From positions 806,001 to 870,000 of the forward strand of contig VWZF01004872.1 in assembly GCA_013396755.1 (NCBI GenBank): a DNA stretch of 64,000 nucleotides. Reading direction: 5' to 3'. The notes below the pieces were generated by a model, which was not told the origin of the DNA, searched no databases, and saw only the letters and a list, made by a program, of their open reading frames with translations. Of this stretch, positions 24,801 through 34,221 are shown in pieces (the stretch's first letter is position 1; the number at the start of each line of letters is the position of its first letter). The position numbers and the translations under genes were made by a program. The DNA comes from Sclerurus mexicanus (Eukaryota; Chordata; Aves; Passeriformes; Furnariidae).

Positions 24801-27800
24801 GTACAGGGTTCCACAAATGAAGGGTGGCATTTGTCCACAAGTGACTTGAAGTAACCTCTTCACAAAGGCCTTCACACGCCGTAACACTACATCTGCCTTC
24901 AGAGATTTATAGACAAGGTTAAGAAACATGGATGGCTTTGAGCAGGTTGCTAAAGCAGGATCTAGGAGCTTCCTGTAGAACACACAGGAGAAAATATTGC
25001 TGATTGTCATAATGAACACAGGAGAAAAAATGCTATTAACAGCAAATACCTACATTTTGCAGAGTGCCATCTAAAAGACTAGTGACAGCTTGTTCCCCAG
25101 TACTCAAAACCATTACAAATTAATCTTGAACTGTCAACAGCTATGTCATATTTCTGACCACTGAAGATAAAAACTGTAAGAAAATGTAAAGAAATTGAAT
25201 TCAACTGAAAACAATTTCAAAAGATANACAAATTACAAATTAATCCTGAACTGTCAATAGCTATGTAATATTTCTGACCACATATGAGACACTGAAGATT
25301 AAAAAAAAAAAGCTATATCAGTAAACAAAAAATTGTAAGAGAATGTAAAGAAATTGAATTAAACTGAAAACAATTTCAAAAGATATTCAGCATAATATAC
25401 TAATCAGACTTGTTCATATGTTCAAAAAAATACAAAGAAAATGGTTAGAAATCAGCATGCTTCACAATCAGACTAGGCTTTTGTATTGGCAAGTTCATTT
25501 TCGACCCCAATTTTTTCCAGGCTATCAAGCACAGTAAGGCCCTGAAATACATTCCATATTCTGGGGGAACTGAAGTACCCTTTTTAAAAAAATCAGCACT
25601 TCCCTTTGGGCAACTAAACAGAAGCCTGTAAGGATCCTATAAAGAGTCTAAACTATCAGCTGGGACAAAAAAATACTTTTATAACATGAGGCTTTCCAAC
25701 TACACAAATTAAATCATTAAAGAATTTATTAACATAATATTCCCCCTCCTCACAATAAGGAAAAAAAGAAGGAAACTATTTTAGGCTATCTAAAGACTTA
25801 TTTAATCTACAATCTAGTACCTACAAAAGTGATTTCAGAAGAAATAGTTATCCATTAGTTTCAAATGACAGCTGGAATTAAAACATGCCACCAGACAAGA
25901 GTGGCAAAGGATGAAACGTGTATGTTTTGTTCTCAGGACCTATCACTACCTTTTGTTTTATCCCCATGTTAGGTCAAAGTAATCACATACATTTTCTTCC
26001 AGTTCATACAAAACATGAGAAATTTTTAGCCAATCAAACAGAAAATTAGCAAGACCTAAAATGCAAAGTAAGTGTTTCTACAACTTTAAATTAATGGTGA
26101 CTACCTCATAAAATGAAATTCATATAAAAAATGCAAACCTGCCACTTACTTGTACAGTGCTGCGTAGTACCTATCCGACACAGTCTGCTGAGAGTCCATT
26201 GCTTGAAACAGCAACATCAGGGCCTGGACACTGGTACTGAAGTTTGCAAGATGCAGAACTTTAAACAAGGTGTTCATTTGCTCTTTCACTTTCTCATCAC
26301 CAGTCTCAGCATAAGGGTAAGCTCTGTTTACCCCACAAAGAAGAGCACTGAGCATTTTGGATTCAACATCTTTTTTCTTTATACAGTTCCGAAAAAAGCA
26401 GAAGTACAAAGTTATCAGCTTGTTAGCCAATGCACTTTCTTCATGACTGAGGACTATCTGATTTAGAAAGCAAATGGCATAATACTGAGTTTTCACATTG
26501 ATGTTTGACCGGTACAAAAGCCTCTCCACCTCACTGCACACTACCCCCTTCATATTTGGATGCTTGTGAAGTAATGTCTCTAAAAGATAAGAAGCTTTGG
26601 TGGCGATCTTGTTCTGAGGGTCTCCCAGTTTATTTACGAGCAGGACCAGCAGAGCTTTCTCCTGCTCAGGCTTGTTACAGAGAAGCTCGTGGGCAACTGC
26701 CAGAGCTCGGGATTTTGTGGCTGTCAGACAATCGTGGCTCAGTGTTTCTAACGCCTGCACAAACTCTGCTATCTGCAGTTTCAGGTGATGCTCGAAGTAC
26801 CACAGTATCAACCGTCTGTCTCTTGAGTCCTTGTTGCCACTCGACATCTTCACTACATTGTTAAATGGTCGCTGTGAGAAAGACCACAATTTTCGATTGT
26901 CTGGTAAAACATCTGAAATGAGAAGCTCCTTGAAAGTATCCAAAGCCATGAGGCTCTGCTGCCTGCTGCCCTTCTTCTTTATGAGGTTTACCAAGTTCTC
27001 AACAAACTGGAGACTGTGGACAGCACTGTCCTGGATGAGCAGGGTCATCGCTGCCATCCTGTCAGCCAAGGTACCCGAGGACACAACAGTTTTCATCCAC
27101 GCCGAAGAGGTTCCCTTCTGATAGTCTGTCTTATTCTTAAACAGGTCTGTCTCATGTTCATACAGCTTTTGTGCCAGGGCCTTATACTTGGACACATGTG
27201 TCTGATTCTGCGGCTCTGGAGAGAATTCATTGGTGTATTCTAGATCATACCACTTGCCCCCTGGTTTGATCAGTATTGCTTGCCTAGCATGAAATTCAAA
27301 ATCTTCCTCCAGCCTTTCTTTCTTTGCTGAAGGGTGCTGATCACCAACATCCTGCTTCTTTTTCTTGTCCTTCACGCTGTCTGCCTTTTCCTTGACTTTT
27401 TTTTCTTTTTTCCCCTCTACTGAAGGAGGCTTAGTTTCCTTCTTGCTTTTCTCTTTCTTCGGAGGCTTCTCTTTCTCCCTGCTGCTGCCTTCATCCTCAT
27501 CCGCCTCCACCACCAAGCAGCTCTTCGAGTACTTGCTGAGCCCCAGGGAGCTGACGAACGCCTCCAGCTCCCCTTCCTTCAGGTCATCCATCGTGTCCTT
27601 CTTGCCTCCATCCACCATCTCTCCCGCCTCGTCCACGGCACACAGCATCAGGTAGTCTTGCTGCGGGCAAGAACGCTCAGCTGTTACGGGCAAGCCGAGT
27701 TCCAGGTCTCCCGGGGGCTCTCCCCAAGATCCCACAATGGTTTAGGTTGGAAGGGACCTTAAAGACCCCCTGTTCCCATCCCCGTGCCATGTGCAGGGAC

Positions 27801-28019
27801 ACCTTGCGCTGGACCAGGCTGCTCAAAGCCCCATCCAGCCTGGCTTTTGTACCCTGCAAGGAACGGGCTATCCATGCCTCCTCCGGTCAACCAGTCCCAG
27901 ACCCTCGCCACCCCCTGAGCAAAGAACGCTCCCCCACATCCCGCGGGGCCCGTCCCGACATGGGGACTCCGCTCCGCCACGTGCTCCCGCTCCTCCCGCC
28001 GGCCCCTCACCTTGGTGCC
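12699..28019 (-). CDS. CEBPZ: CEBPZ, CCAAT/enhancer-binding protein zeta (nearly complete)
   Basis: Sixteen complete coding exons plus nine bases of exon 1 give 1017 contiguous residues after GTK. The human protein is about 1050, so only ~50 N-terminal residues are missing. The protein belongs to the CBF/Mak21 (Noc1) family. It was described as a CCAAT-binding, HSP70-promoter activator, and Mak21/Noc1 relatives act in 60S ribosome assembly in the nucleolus. The 1511-nt exon starts QDYLML and holds a Lys/Glu-rich segment (EKPPKKEKSKKETK), then a long helical repeat region (NLVNLIKKKGSRQQSLMALD; NKLGDPQNKIATKASYLLE). The CBF core follows (VQALMLLFQAMDSQQ, DRYYAALYK, KLLDPALA), continuing into FMRD- and DPLQDFTLMRFLDRF-type sequence. 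The C-terminal third is very acidic (exon 15341-15549) and ends in a basic tail, KKKQFRHRGL...KKSRR. Neighbours are NDUFAF7 head to head and CEBPZOS tail to tail. Introns contain CR1 fragments. All exon phases agree. Confidence 0.97.
12951..12956 (+). promoter_or_regulatory. CEBPZOS: Candidate CEBPZOS poly(A) signal AATAAA
   Basis: A canonical AATAAA lies 332 bp after the CEBPZOS stop, inside the last intron of CEBPZ. If used, the CEBPZOS 3' untranslated region is antisense to the whole last CEBPZ exon. Confidence 0.4.
13615..13696 (-). CDS. CEBPZ: CEBPZ exon 16
   Basis: An 82-nt exon reading FGYLLDENAGSKFDNIGMNA then MANRDNA, one of the best conserved C-terminal segments of the family. Confidence 0.95.
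13783..13844 (-). CDS. CEBPZ: CEBPZ exon 15
   Basis: A 62-nt exon reading SSRGKKKKLQDAGILASAEE, joined in phase 0 to FGYLLDEN of the next exon. Confidence 0.92.
13973..13990 (-). CDS. CEBPZ: CEBPZ exon 14, 18-nt microexon
   Basis: An 18-nt exon coding VVENK with split codons at both ends. Acceptor cttttag and donor AAAG|gtttct. It is needed to pass the frame correctly from exon 13 to exon 15 only in the sense of phase 1 to phase 1; skipping it would also keep the frame. Confidence 0.7.
14302..14385 (-). CDS. CEBPZ: CEBPZ exon 13
   Basis: An 84-nt exon reading PNDDKQLKSVSKKGKRKKDM then SFVGSLE; Lys-rich, a possible nuclear localisation segment. Confidence 0.9.
15341..15549 (-). CDS. CEBPZ: CEBPZ exon 12, acidic exon
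   Basis: A 209-nt exon starting NIKKKTKGGKKGKSSEE, then dominated by Asp and Glu (DWEDSDDEDEFSDLDDEE) and ending in DDDNSL. The strong charge and low complexity make the antisense look like a Ser-rich frame, which is a shadow. Confidence 0.93.
16034..16084 (+). mobile_element. CR1 LINE, 3'-end fragment
   Basis: A short tail reading TTGGACTTGATGATCTTAAA and ending GATTCTATGA, the terminal part of an avian CR1 element. No coding part is attached. Confidence 0.85.
16432..16489 (-). CDS. CEBPZ: CEBPZ exon 11
   Basis: A 58-nt exon reading TFEAADNAVIDQDDLDFA. A CR1 element starts about 50 bp upstream of its acceptor. Confidence 0.92.
16536..17029 (+). mobile_element. CR1 LINE, 5'-truncated copy
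   Basis: About 490 bp with typical CR1 3' landmarks in order: CTCCTATGAGAACAGGTTGA, CAGCCTGGAGAAG, AGGCACTGGAACAGGTTGCC and the end CCTATGATTCTATGA. It lies in a CEBPZ intron, antisense to the gene. Confidence 0.93.
18384..18484 (-). CDS. CEBPZ: CEBPZ exon 10
   Basis: A 101-nt exon reading FYSKFDKKREKQRRQDDEES followed by an acidic run and FERAL. Confidence 0.93.
19891..19957 (-). CDS. CEBPZ: CEBPZ exon 9
   Basis: A 67-nt exon reading NSKEFRAKDESKIPVDEVFF then H, with split codons at both ends. Confidence 0.93.
21089..21157 (-). CDS. CEBPZ: CEBPZ exon 8
   Basis: A 69-nt exon reading NTSSVVMQPKKKQFMKDMQN then LA. A CR1 copy lies just upstream of it in the preceding intron. Confidence 0.93.
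21213..21967 (+). mobile_element. CR1 LINE, 5'-truncated copy
   Basis: About 755 bp running from the end of the reverse-transcriptase region (GACAGGAACCTCCTGCAGTT) to the 3' tail (CCCTTCCAAACTCAACCATT). Frames are broken. It lies in the CEBPZ intron, antisense. Confidence 0.92.
22222..22324 (-). CDS. CEBPZ: CEBPZ exon 7
   Basis: A 103-nt exon: GNHIQYSGDPLQDFTLMRFL then DRFVYRNPKLSKGK, the end of the conserved CBF core. Confidence 0.95.
23007..23060 (-). CDS. CEBPZ: CEBPZ exon 6
   Basis: A 54-nt, 18-codon exon, LSEHFHPSVALFAKTILE, with phase 0 on both sides. Confidence 0.95.
23549..23637 (-). CDS. CEBPZ: CEBPZ exon 5
   Basis: An 89-nt exon: RKTGTSYDPMHRSPLYCGAE then STSLWELKK. Strongly conserved CBF domain segment. 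Confidence 0.95.
24243..24417 (-). CDS. CEBPZ: CEBPZ exon 4, acidic linker
   Basis: A 175-nt exon beginning ESDDEECFKDQEEAEEDEEK, followed by a Ser/Asn-rich part and ending ASWVHHLNMG. It interrupts the conserved domain with a low-complexity acidic insert, as in the human protein. Confidence 0.93.
24741..24972 (-). CDS. CEBPZ: CEBPZ exon 3
   Basis: A 232-nt exon reading KLLDPALATCSKPSMFLNLV and ending VQLQDHV, part of the CBF domain. The donor is GTG|gtataa, weaker than the others. Confidence 0.95.
25112..25386. repeat. Duplicated intronic segment flanking an N
   Basis: A segment of about 115 bp (25112-25226, ATTAATCTTGAACTGTCAAC to AATTTCAAAAGATA) recurs at about 25237-25386 with small changes and one ~35-bp insertion. 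The single N at 25227 sits between the copies. Confidence 0.8.
26150..27660 (-). CDS. CEBPZ: CEBPZ exon 2, large exon
   Basis: It runs 1511 nt from acceptor cttgcccgcag to donor AA|gtaagt. It encodes QDYLMLCAVDEAGEMVDGGK through a charged linker and the helical repeat part, and ends DRYYAALY with two bases of a Lys codon. Open frame before QDYL is intron sequence; a Met at 27735 is not the start. Confidence 0.97.
27726..27915 (-). mobile_element. CR1 LINE 3' fragment, minus strand
   Basis: Starts with GTTTAGGTTGGAAGGGACCT and continues with the reverse complement of the CR1 3' region (CAGGGACACCTTGCGCTGGA, TCAAAGCCCCATCCAGCCTG). It sits in CEBPZ intron 1, in sense with the gene, and makes an open frame that falsely extends CEBPZ exon 2 upstream. 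Confidence 0.9.
28011..28019 (-). CDS. CEBPZ: CEBPZ exon 1, last three codons only
   Basis: The bases read GGC ACC AAG followed by donor gtgagg on the minus strand: G-T-K, the end of exon 1 in the human protein just before QDYLML. The rest of exon 1 is cut off by the N at 28020. Confidence 0.75.
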
Positions 28020-28020
28020 N
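28020..28020. other. Single N hiding a gap at the CEBPZ/NDUFAF7 promoter
   Basis: Left of the N is the end of CEBPZ exon 1 (minus). Right of it, without any spacer, is the end of an NDUFAF7 exon (plus). Real genes need their first exons and a promoter in between, so the N replaces an unknown, probably GC-rich length. Confidence 0.85.
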
Positions 28021-28041
28021 GCGCTCACCAACCCCGCACAG
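28021..28041 (+). CDS. NDUFAF7: NDUFAF7 exon fragment, last seven codons
   Basis: It reads ALTNPAQ followed by donor CAG|gtgcgc, matching the human EVLTNPAK just before GYYVYRD. The beginning of the exon is lost at the N at 28020. Confidence 0.85.
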
Positions 28042-31000
28042 GTGCGCGGGGGCCGCGCCGGGCCGGGCCGGGCGGGGGGATGTGCCCCGGCCCGCTCACC
28101 GTAGCCCCGGCCCCGCTCCGCTCTCTCCCCCTCCATTCCAGGGTTACTACACCCGCCGCGGCGGCATCGGCGACAGCGGGGACTTCATCACCTCGCCTGA
28201 AATAAGTCAGGTGTTCGGAGAGGTAACGCGGTGCCGTGTGCCTTGAGTGTTTGGGGCGTTCTTTCCACTTATTGGGGTGTTGTCCCCGCGGGGCTGGCGG
28301 GGGTCCCGGTGGGCAGCCAGCCATCCGTGAGCCAGCAGTGTGCCCTGGTGGCCAGGGCGGCCAGCGGTACCCTGGGGTGCACTAGGAAGAGCACTGCCAG
28401 CAGGTCAGGGGAGGTGATCCTGCCCTTCTGCTCAGCCCTGGTGGAGCCACATTTGGAGCGCTGTGTCCAGTTCTGGGCTCCTCAGTACAGGAGAGACGTG
28501 GAGCTACTGGAGTGGGTCCAGCAGAGGGCAACAGAGGTGATTAATGGACTGGAGCATCTCTCTTATGAGAGCTGTGCCTGTTCAGCCTCTTCTTAAGAAG
28601 AGACACCAGAGGTGTCCTAATCAATAAGTATCTAAAGGGCAGGGGGTACCGAGATAGTGAAGCCAAGCTCTTCGTGGTGGTGCCAGGCATTAGGACAAGA
28701 GGTAACAGGCAGAATCTTGTTACGCAGGAAGTTCCACCAGAATATGAAGGAAAACTTCTTTACTGTGTAGGTGACCAAGCACTGAAACAGGTTGCCACAG
28801 AGGTTGTGGAGTCTCCCTCACTGGCAATATTCAACAACTGTCTGGACACAATCCTGTGTCACACTGTAGGATGACCGTGCCTGAGCAAGGAGGTTGAACC
28901 AGATGTGCTCACTTCCAACCTTAGCCATTGTGTGATTTCCAAGGCAGTGTTATGGTACCTTACTAATGTCAAAATACTTGAATAGCAGTGATAAGTTTCA
29001 AGTTATTTCCCAAAAGAAAAATTGGTTCTGAGGGCGGAAATGGTGTTTTTCTGGAAGTCCTTTCATGTGTATAGTCTGAAACACCATCTGTGTTTATTAG
29101 CACAGATTATACTTTCATATAGAACTTGTTCATAAATAAAGAGAGTTATGGTGGTTTCCAGTGTGAAAACTCTTCTCAAAAATAATTTCCAGAGTTCGGT
29201 CTGGCTCACTCTGGTTTGTGTATCATTTTCAGTAGTGAAGATGGACTGAACACTGTTCTTGATGACACTTTGGTAAATGTACTGTTGTGAAGAATGGTTG
29301 TTCAGAACCACCAGGGCAGTAACCTGCTGGATCCAGTCAGAACAGAGTCCTCACATTTACTGATGGAGAGGTGCTGCTTCTGGGCTGGCAGCAAACAATT
29401 ATCAATTCTAATATTTAAAGAGAAGAGCATGAAGTTATGTATCATAACTATTCTTAACTTTGAAATATGAAGGAGAATGTTGATATATTATCCTAGTTAC
29501 TATCAGACAAAAGGCAGATATCATTTTGTATAAGTTCTGAAGTTATTACTGTAACCCTTTCTGTTGTTTCTCACTGACAGCTCATAGGAATATGGTATAT
29601 TAGTGAATGGATGGCCATGGGCAAACCTAAGACCTTCCAGCTGGTGGAACTGGGCCCAGGGAGGGGCACCCTTGCTGAGGATATATTACGGGTAGGTGCA
29701 GACTATTCATCATCTTTGTTTCTGGCTTTATTCCATGGCTACTGTGAAATCTGAAGGAATGATGTTTTATTGTCAGGGTTTAATGTTTCCTAGTAATCAA
29801 ATCATTTGAGCCAGGTTTGCAGCTCAGACCCCAATAAAATAGATGTGTGCTTCTGAGACCAGCTCTCTCAGCTGGGAACAGAACACGGGCCAGTGTGTGC
29901 CCACGGTGCAGATAGACGTGTGATCTTCCAACCACCACTTGATAGAAGGGGAGGGCAGGAATATTCCATTGCAAATTATTTCTGTGTAGGAAAGTGTTAT
30001 CCAAACTGGAAACCATTTAGGAGCTCTGTGTAACTGAGATGGAGGCCTCAGTGCAAAGACTAGGAAGGGGAGGAAGACAGTAGGCAGGAGGGAGACTGTG
30101 TTAGTTCCTTTGGAGATTTCAAGGGCATATTTCTTTTGAGTTAGCCCTTTATGTCCAGTCATGCTGATTCATAAACAGGTCACTAATGGGATTTAGCACC
30201 TCAGAAGAACTTTTATTCTATTTACATATTAATGGAAAAAACTCTAATAACAGTGATGTGTGGGATATTGAACAGTGATGTGTGGGATATTTACGGTATC
30301 AGGGAAAACTGAACAATTTTCCTCCTAATGCTACACCCTCTGCAAGTCTTAGAGGAGCTGCTATTACTGTTCCAGATTATCATTTCATGTTGCTGTCCTT
30401 ACAGCCATGTAATGTGTGCTGTGTTTTGCCGACTTTACTAGAAGCATAGCAGCTTTTATTAAAATACATGAAGAAATTCCCACTTCACTTCTTTCTGAAG
30501 AAGGAAAATGCAGTCTTTTTCCCTGAGGCTGTTTTGTTAACCAGAAAGCCAACTAAATATTTTATCAACCATAAATAATGCGATGAAAGGTAACTACTTA
30601 AACCTTTCATGTACACTGCACAAGACTGTGCCTAATAGATCTAACTCATCTGCCTTTATAGGTCTTCAACCAGCTCACCTCTGTACTTAGTAAATGTGAT
30701 GTCTCTGTTCATCTGGTAGAAGTGAGTCCCAAACTCAGCGAGATCCAAGCACGGATGCTGACAGGAGGAAAAGTGCAGCCAAACCCCGAGGATGAGTCCG
30801 CGTACATGAAAGGCATTAGCAAGACTGGAATTCCCATTTTTTGGTACAGAGACATTCAAGATGTGCCATCAGGTAAGGAGCTTGATCACCTGGTTAAAGG
30901 GATGGTGTCCTTCCTTCATTTTCAGGTTTTGGTAACGGAAGGCATCTCTGCTATCCTACACACTGGACAGAAGAGTAGTTAAAATATGTATTTGGTCTTA

Positions 31001-34000
31001 CTTGTATAAGTCTGAGGCAGGATCTTGGCTCATTTTCGTAACTGTAACCTATTCTGCCTACCTTCATTTGACAGCTACCCCATTTCATACATTCTGACTT
31101 TTTCTTTTCATGGGAAGCCATTCACTGGCTTTATTCATGAGATACTAACCTAAAATTCATGGACTGGAAGCTGGGGTTAGCTGTAGAAAGACTATCTTTG
31201 ATGTAGGTGAGCTGGAAGTAATTATAATTATTTCACAACCACATTAATTAGCTTAATTCATTAAAAATCATTTAAAAAATTAATTTTCAACTAGAAGCTG
31301 CTACAGAAGCAAAAATAATTTAACACATTCTATTTTTACCTTCCCCCAGGTTACAGCTTTTACCTAGCACATGAGTTCTTTGATGCCCTGCCAATACATA
31401 AATTTCAGGTATAGCAAGATTATTATTGTAATTGTGACCATCTGCTTAAACACCTTTTCTCTTTGAGGAAGAACAGAGGGTGCCAGACTAGACACATGTA
31501 CTGTCTCTGATGATAAAATAATGCTAACTGAATTTGAACTTAATTCAGCTGATAACTGTAAAATTAGTAAATGTTCTTGAACAGAAAACCTTGTAGAAAA
31601 CTAAGGATTTCTTGCTACTGAGATAATGCTCAAGGTTTTGGTGTTTTATTTCTTATTTTACAATAATGAAGTTTTTAATTTTCACATTATTTTCTGTACT
31701 ACTACTAACAAAAGACTGAAGGGCTTTCATTTGAATGGTAATGAAAGTAGTAAAATAGAGGTTAGTTACGATTCAGAAGAAAGTAATTTCTGAAAATCAC
31801 TGGTAGAATTAATTACTTTGGTAAGTTAAATGTTGCTCTGTCAGTAGAAAGAGCATTGTTTTTCTTCAGAGCATCATCTTTTCAAATATAATTAAAACTG
31901 TATTTGTTGGCTCTGCAGATGGGACACCACAAGATTTTTTCTAAGGCAGTTACTGGAATTAAATAGGAATGAGCAATTTTTGTTAATACCATATTGTGCT
32001 CTTAAAACATTTGTGAAAATGCTTCACATACTAGTTCAATCAAATAAAGAAGATGCTGTGGTACCTGTTAAGAGGGTAAAACAAGTCCTTTGGCTCATTA
32101 AACAGAGAACAGAGAAAGGCTGGCGAGAAGTGTTGGTTGATATAGATCCAGAAGTTCCTGACCAGCTGCGGTTTGTCCTGTCACCATCCAGCACCCCTGC
32201 AACAGAAAACTTCATTCAAGTGAGTTTATGCCCACCAGAGCTCATTGACTCTTTCAGGTACATTTACTGCTTCTCAATTACTTTGACAGCAAGAGGAGGG
32301 CTCTTGGTCTACAAACAAGTAAATAGAGCTTGTAATTTCCATTCTGCAAAATTTCCACAAGCATTTAAGGTCATATGCTGTGAAAACACAGCACAGAAAT
32401 AAACATGTCTATTGAATTCTGCAAAATTAGAGCTTGAATTACACACAAAATGCTTCAGAGAGCAAACTGAGGCAGCAAGTGAGAGAGTTCTGCATTGTGT
32501 GTGTCAGATCACCATCTCAACAGCGGCCCTGTACTCAGTGCAGCTGGGTGTTTCTGTCCTACACTGACTTGTAAGGGAAAGTATCCATGATTATTTTTTT
32601 CCTAAAGCTTCTAAAGCTTGCTGGATTCTCAAAGTTACAAAATTAAGTACTAGAGATCAAAACGAGCCATACAGTTTCACACAGGACGGACTCATTGAAG
32701 TGTGGGCACAGCTGAAGAGCTATTTTCGTTCTTTCAGTACCACAGTAAAGAAATTTCACCTGATGCAGTATTCTTACAAATTTTCATTTGACTACCAGGT
32801 TACTGAAATCCAGCACTCAAGAAAATAGTAATTGAAAATGATTGATAGTGAAAACTAGCTCAAGGTGTAGCCTAGAATGCCCCCCACAGTACCTCTGTGC
32901 TCTAATGAAGCAGCAGTCCCAAGACCTCCAGCATGAGGAACTCTTGCCCTGTACTTGCCTGCTAATAGAGGTGTTTTGGCCGCTGTACTAGCCAGAAGAA
33001 ACAAGAGATCACGTGGAAGTGTGTCCCGAGGCTGGTGTCATCGTGCAGAGGCTTGCCTGTCGAATCGAGAAGGACGGTGGGGCTGCACTGGTTGCAGATT
33101 ATGGCCATGATGGAACCAAAACAGACACCTTCCGGGTAAGTCATTTACCCTGAAACAAGAAGCCAAACTACTGTCTCTCTGATCATTGGGTTCTTCTAGG
33201 AGAAAGCTCTTGGGTGGACATAATGGCAAAAATTGCATTATGCTGCAAGCCTAAAACTAATTCTTATTTAATCAGTACCCATAATGGTTTCTGTCAGATA
33301 GAAGGGGTAATCTGAGCTCTTGCTACATTTATCTCAAATTTCCCATGTATAATTTGCTGTTCTCACCCTTCACATGCACAGCTTTAGCTTTGGCTGACCC
33401 CAGCTATGACAGCAGAACTACAGCTGAGTATAACCTTCCCATTGAATTTGTCAGGGTTTCCGGAATCACAAACTTCACGATGTGCTGAGCGCTCCAGGCA
33501 CAGCAGACCTGACAGCAGATGTAGATTTCAGCTATCTTCGAAAGATGACACAGGAAAGAACAACTACATTAGGCCCCATAAAACAGCGGGAGTTCTTAAA
33601 AAATATGGGCATTGACCTCCGATTGCAGGTACGGCAGTGTTTACAGGTGCATAAAATCCCCCAATCCACAGACAATACTTGTAAGCAGCAAGAGACCTTT
33701 TATAAAAATCTGATTTTAAAATGAAGTTGTTCAGAATAACATGTAGGTGTGAGACCAGGAAGTTGTTTCTCCTAGATGTAACTAAACTAAAACTAAACTG
33801 ATCATATTATATTTAGGAGCACTTATTGCAAAACTTAGCTCATGCATGGATGTATGTAGCACCACAGTGATCTCATGAGTTCCACCAACCATGACAGCAC
33901 TGTTAGATTAGTCTAAGTGAAGAGGACGCAACAAGGGATTGCAGGTATGTGGGAATTTATAGGAAAGCAGGAGGGGCTATAACCTGCATTCTCTTTTTTT

Positions 34001-34221
34001 TTTTTTAGGTGCTCTTGCAGAATTCACGTGACACAGCAACTCGTGAACAGTTACTTCACAGCTATGATATGCTGATGAATCCTGAGAAAATGGGGGACTG
34101 CTTCAACTTTTTTGCCCTGCTGCCTCACCACAGACTTGTACGTGCCGACAAAAAAGATGAGCCAGAATCGAAGTCTCCCTTACCACCTGTTGCTGGATTT
34201 AATGAACTCTTACTGAAGTAA
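28021..34221 (+). CDS. NDUFAF7: NDUFAF7, complex I arginine methyltransferase (5' incomplete)
   Basis: Nine exons joined in frame give 375 residues; the human protein has 441, so about 65 N-terminal residues with the mitochondrial targeting peptide are missing. NDUFAF7 acts in the mitochondrial matrix, where it dimethylates an arginine of NDUFS2 early in complex I assembly. The family signature is clear: GDFITSPEISQVFGE, then the SAM-binding motif VELGPGRGTLAEDILR, VHLVEVSPKLSEIQ, YLAHEFFDALPIHKFQ, GWREVLVDIDPEV, ALVADYGHDGTKTDTFRGF and PGTADLTADVDFSYLR, ending FNELLLK and TAA. All junctions are GT-AG and phases agree. The partner gene head to head is CEBPZ. A CR1 copy fills part of the intron after exon 28142-28222. 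ATTAAA at 34274 and AATAAA at 34555 are possible poly(A) signals. Confidence 0.97.
28142..28222 (+). CDS. NDUFAF7: NDUFAF7 exon, GDFITSPEISQ
   Basis: An 81-nt, phase-0 exon: GYYTRRGGIGDSGDFITSPE then ISQVFGE. The acceptor is cccctccattccag and the donor GAG|gtaacg. GC-rich, in the CpG island. Confidence 0.95.
28312..28944 (+). mobile_element. CR1 LINE, 5'-truncated copy
   Basis: About 630 bp with CR1 order: GGAGCCACATTTGGAGCGCT, CTCTTATGAGAGCTGTGCCT, AACAGGTTGCCACAGAGG and the tail ACTTCCAACCTTAGCCATTG. It lies in an NDUFAF7 intron in the same orientation as the gene; frames are broken. Confidence 0.92.
29581..29691 (+). CDS. NDUFAF7: NDUFAF7 exon with SAM motif
   Basis: A 111-nt exon: LIGIWYISEWMAMGKPKTFQ then LVELGPGRGTLAEDILR. 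ELGPGRGT is the SAM-binding motif I of the family. Confidence 0.97.
30662..30872 (+). CDS. NDUFAF7: NDUFAF7 exon
   Basis: A 211-nt exon starting VFNQLTSVLSKCDVSVHLVE and ending WYRDIQDVPS plus one base. The acidic Glu of VHLVEVS is the usual second SAM-contact position. Confidence 0.96.
31350..31408 (+). CDS. NDUFAF7: NDUFAF7 exon
   Basis: A 59-nt exon: YSFYLAHEFFDALPIHKFQ, strongly conserved in the family. Confidence 0.96.
32106..32219 (+). CDS. NDUFAF7: NDUFAF7 exon
   Basis: A 114-nt exon: RTEKGWREVLVDIDPEVPDQ, then LRFVLSPSSTPATENFIQ. The open frame continues into the intron at both ends, but the AG and gtgagt borders and the human match define the exon. Confidence 0.95.
32992..33135 (+). 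CDS. NDUFAF7: NDUFAF7 exon
   Basis: A 144-nt exon: PEETRDHVEVCPEAGVIVQR, then RIEKDGGAALVADYGHDGTK and TDTFR. Confidence 0.96.
33455..33628 (+). CDS. NDUFAF7: NDUFAF7 exon
   Basis: A 174-nt exon: GFRNHKLHDVLSAPGTADLT, ADVDFSYLRKMTQ and GPIKQREFLKNMGIDLRLQ. Donor CAG|gtacgg. Confidence 0.96.
34009..34221 (+). CDS. NDUFAF7: NDUFAF7 last coding exon
   Basis: A 213-nt exon after a long T tract and AG. It starts VLLQNSRDTATREQLLHSYD, continues MLMNPEKMGDCFNFFALLPH and ends PVAGFNELLLK with TAA. Confidence 0.96.
   Translation: MLLQNSRDTATREQLLHSYDMLMNPEKMGDCFNFFALLPHHRLVRADKKDEPESKSPLPPVAGFNELLLK

Larger units (their letters stand above)
12839..27660 (-). other. CEBPZ introns: content
   Basis: The introns are AT-rich. 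Apart from three CR1 fragments (16034-16084, 16536-17029, 21213-21967) and a duplicated segment around 25112-25386, no RNA gene, pseudogene or nested gene was recognised. The longest exon-free parts are 16490-18383, 18485-19890 and 24973-26149. Confidence 0.5.
28945..34008 (+). other. NDUFAF7 introns: content
   Basis: Apart from the CR1 copy at the start, introns hold no recognisable gene or RNA. A 22-bp unit is repeated twice at about 30250-30291 (ACAGTGATGTGTGGGATATT). Confidence 0.5.

Noticed and set aside
27365..27655. Plus-strand Ser/Phe-rich frame
   Set aside because: It is the antisense shadow of the Lys/Glu-rich part of CEBPZ exon 2.
27661..27735. Upstream extension of the CEBPZ open frame to a Met at 27735
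   Set aside because: The splice acceptor before QDYLML and the GTK exon end at 28011-28019 show that this part is intron.
27759..28136. Open frames on both strands across 27747-28324
   Set aside because: They arise from GC-rich sequence and run across the N and across splice sites of CEBPZ and NDUFAF7. They are not genes.
31980..32402. 140-residue plus-strand frame starting MLIPYCALK
   Set aside because: Only 32106-32219 is NDUFAF7 exon; the rest is intron that happens to stay open.
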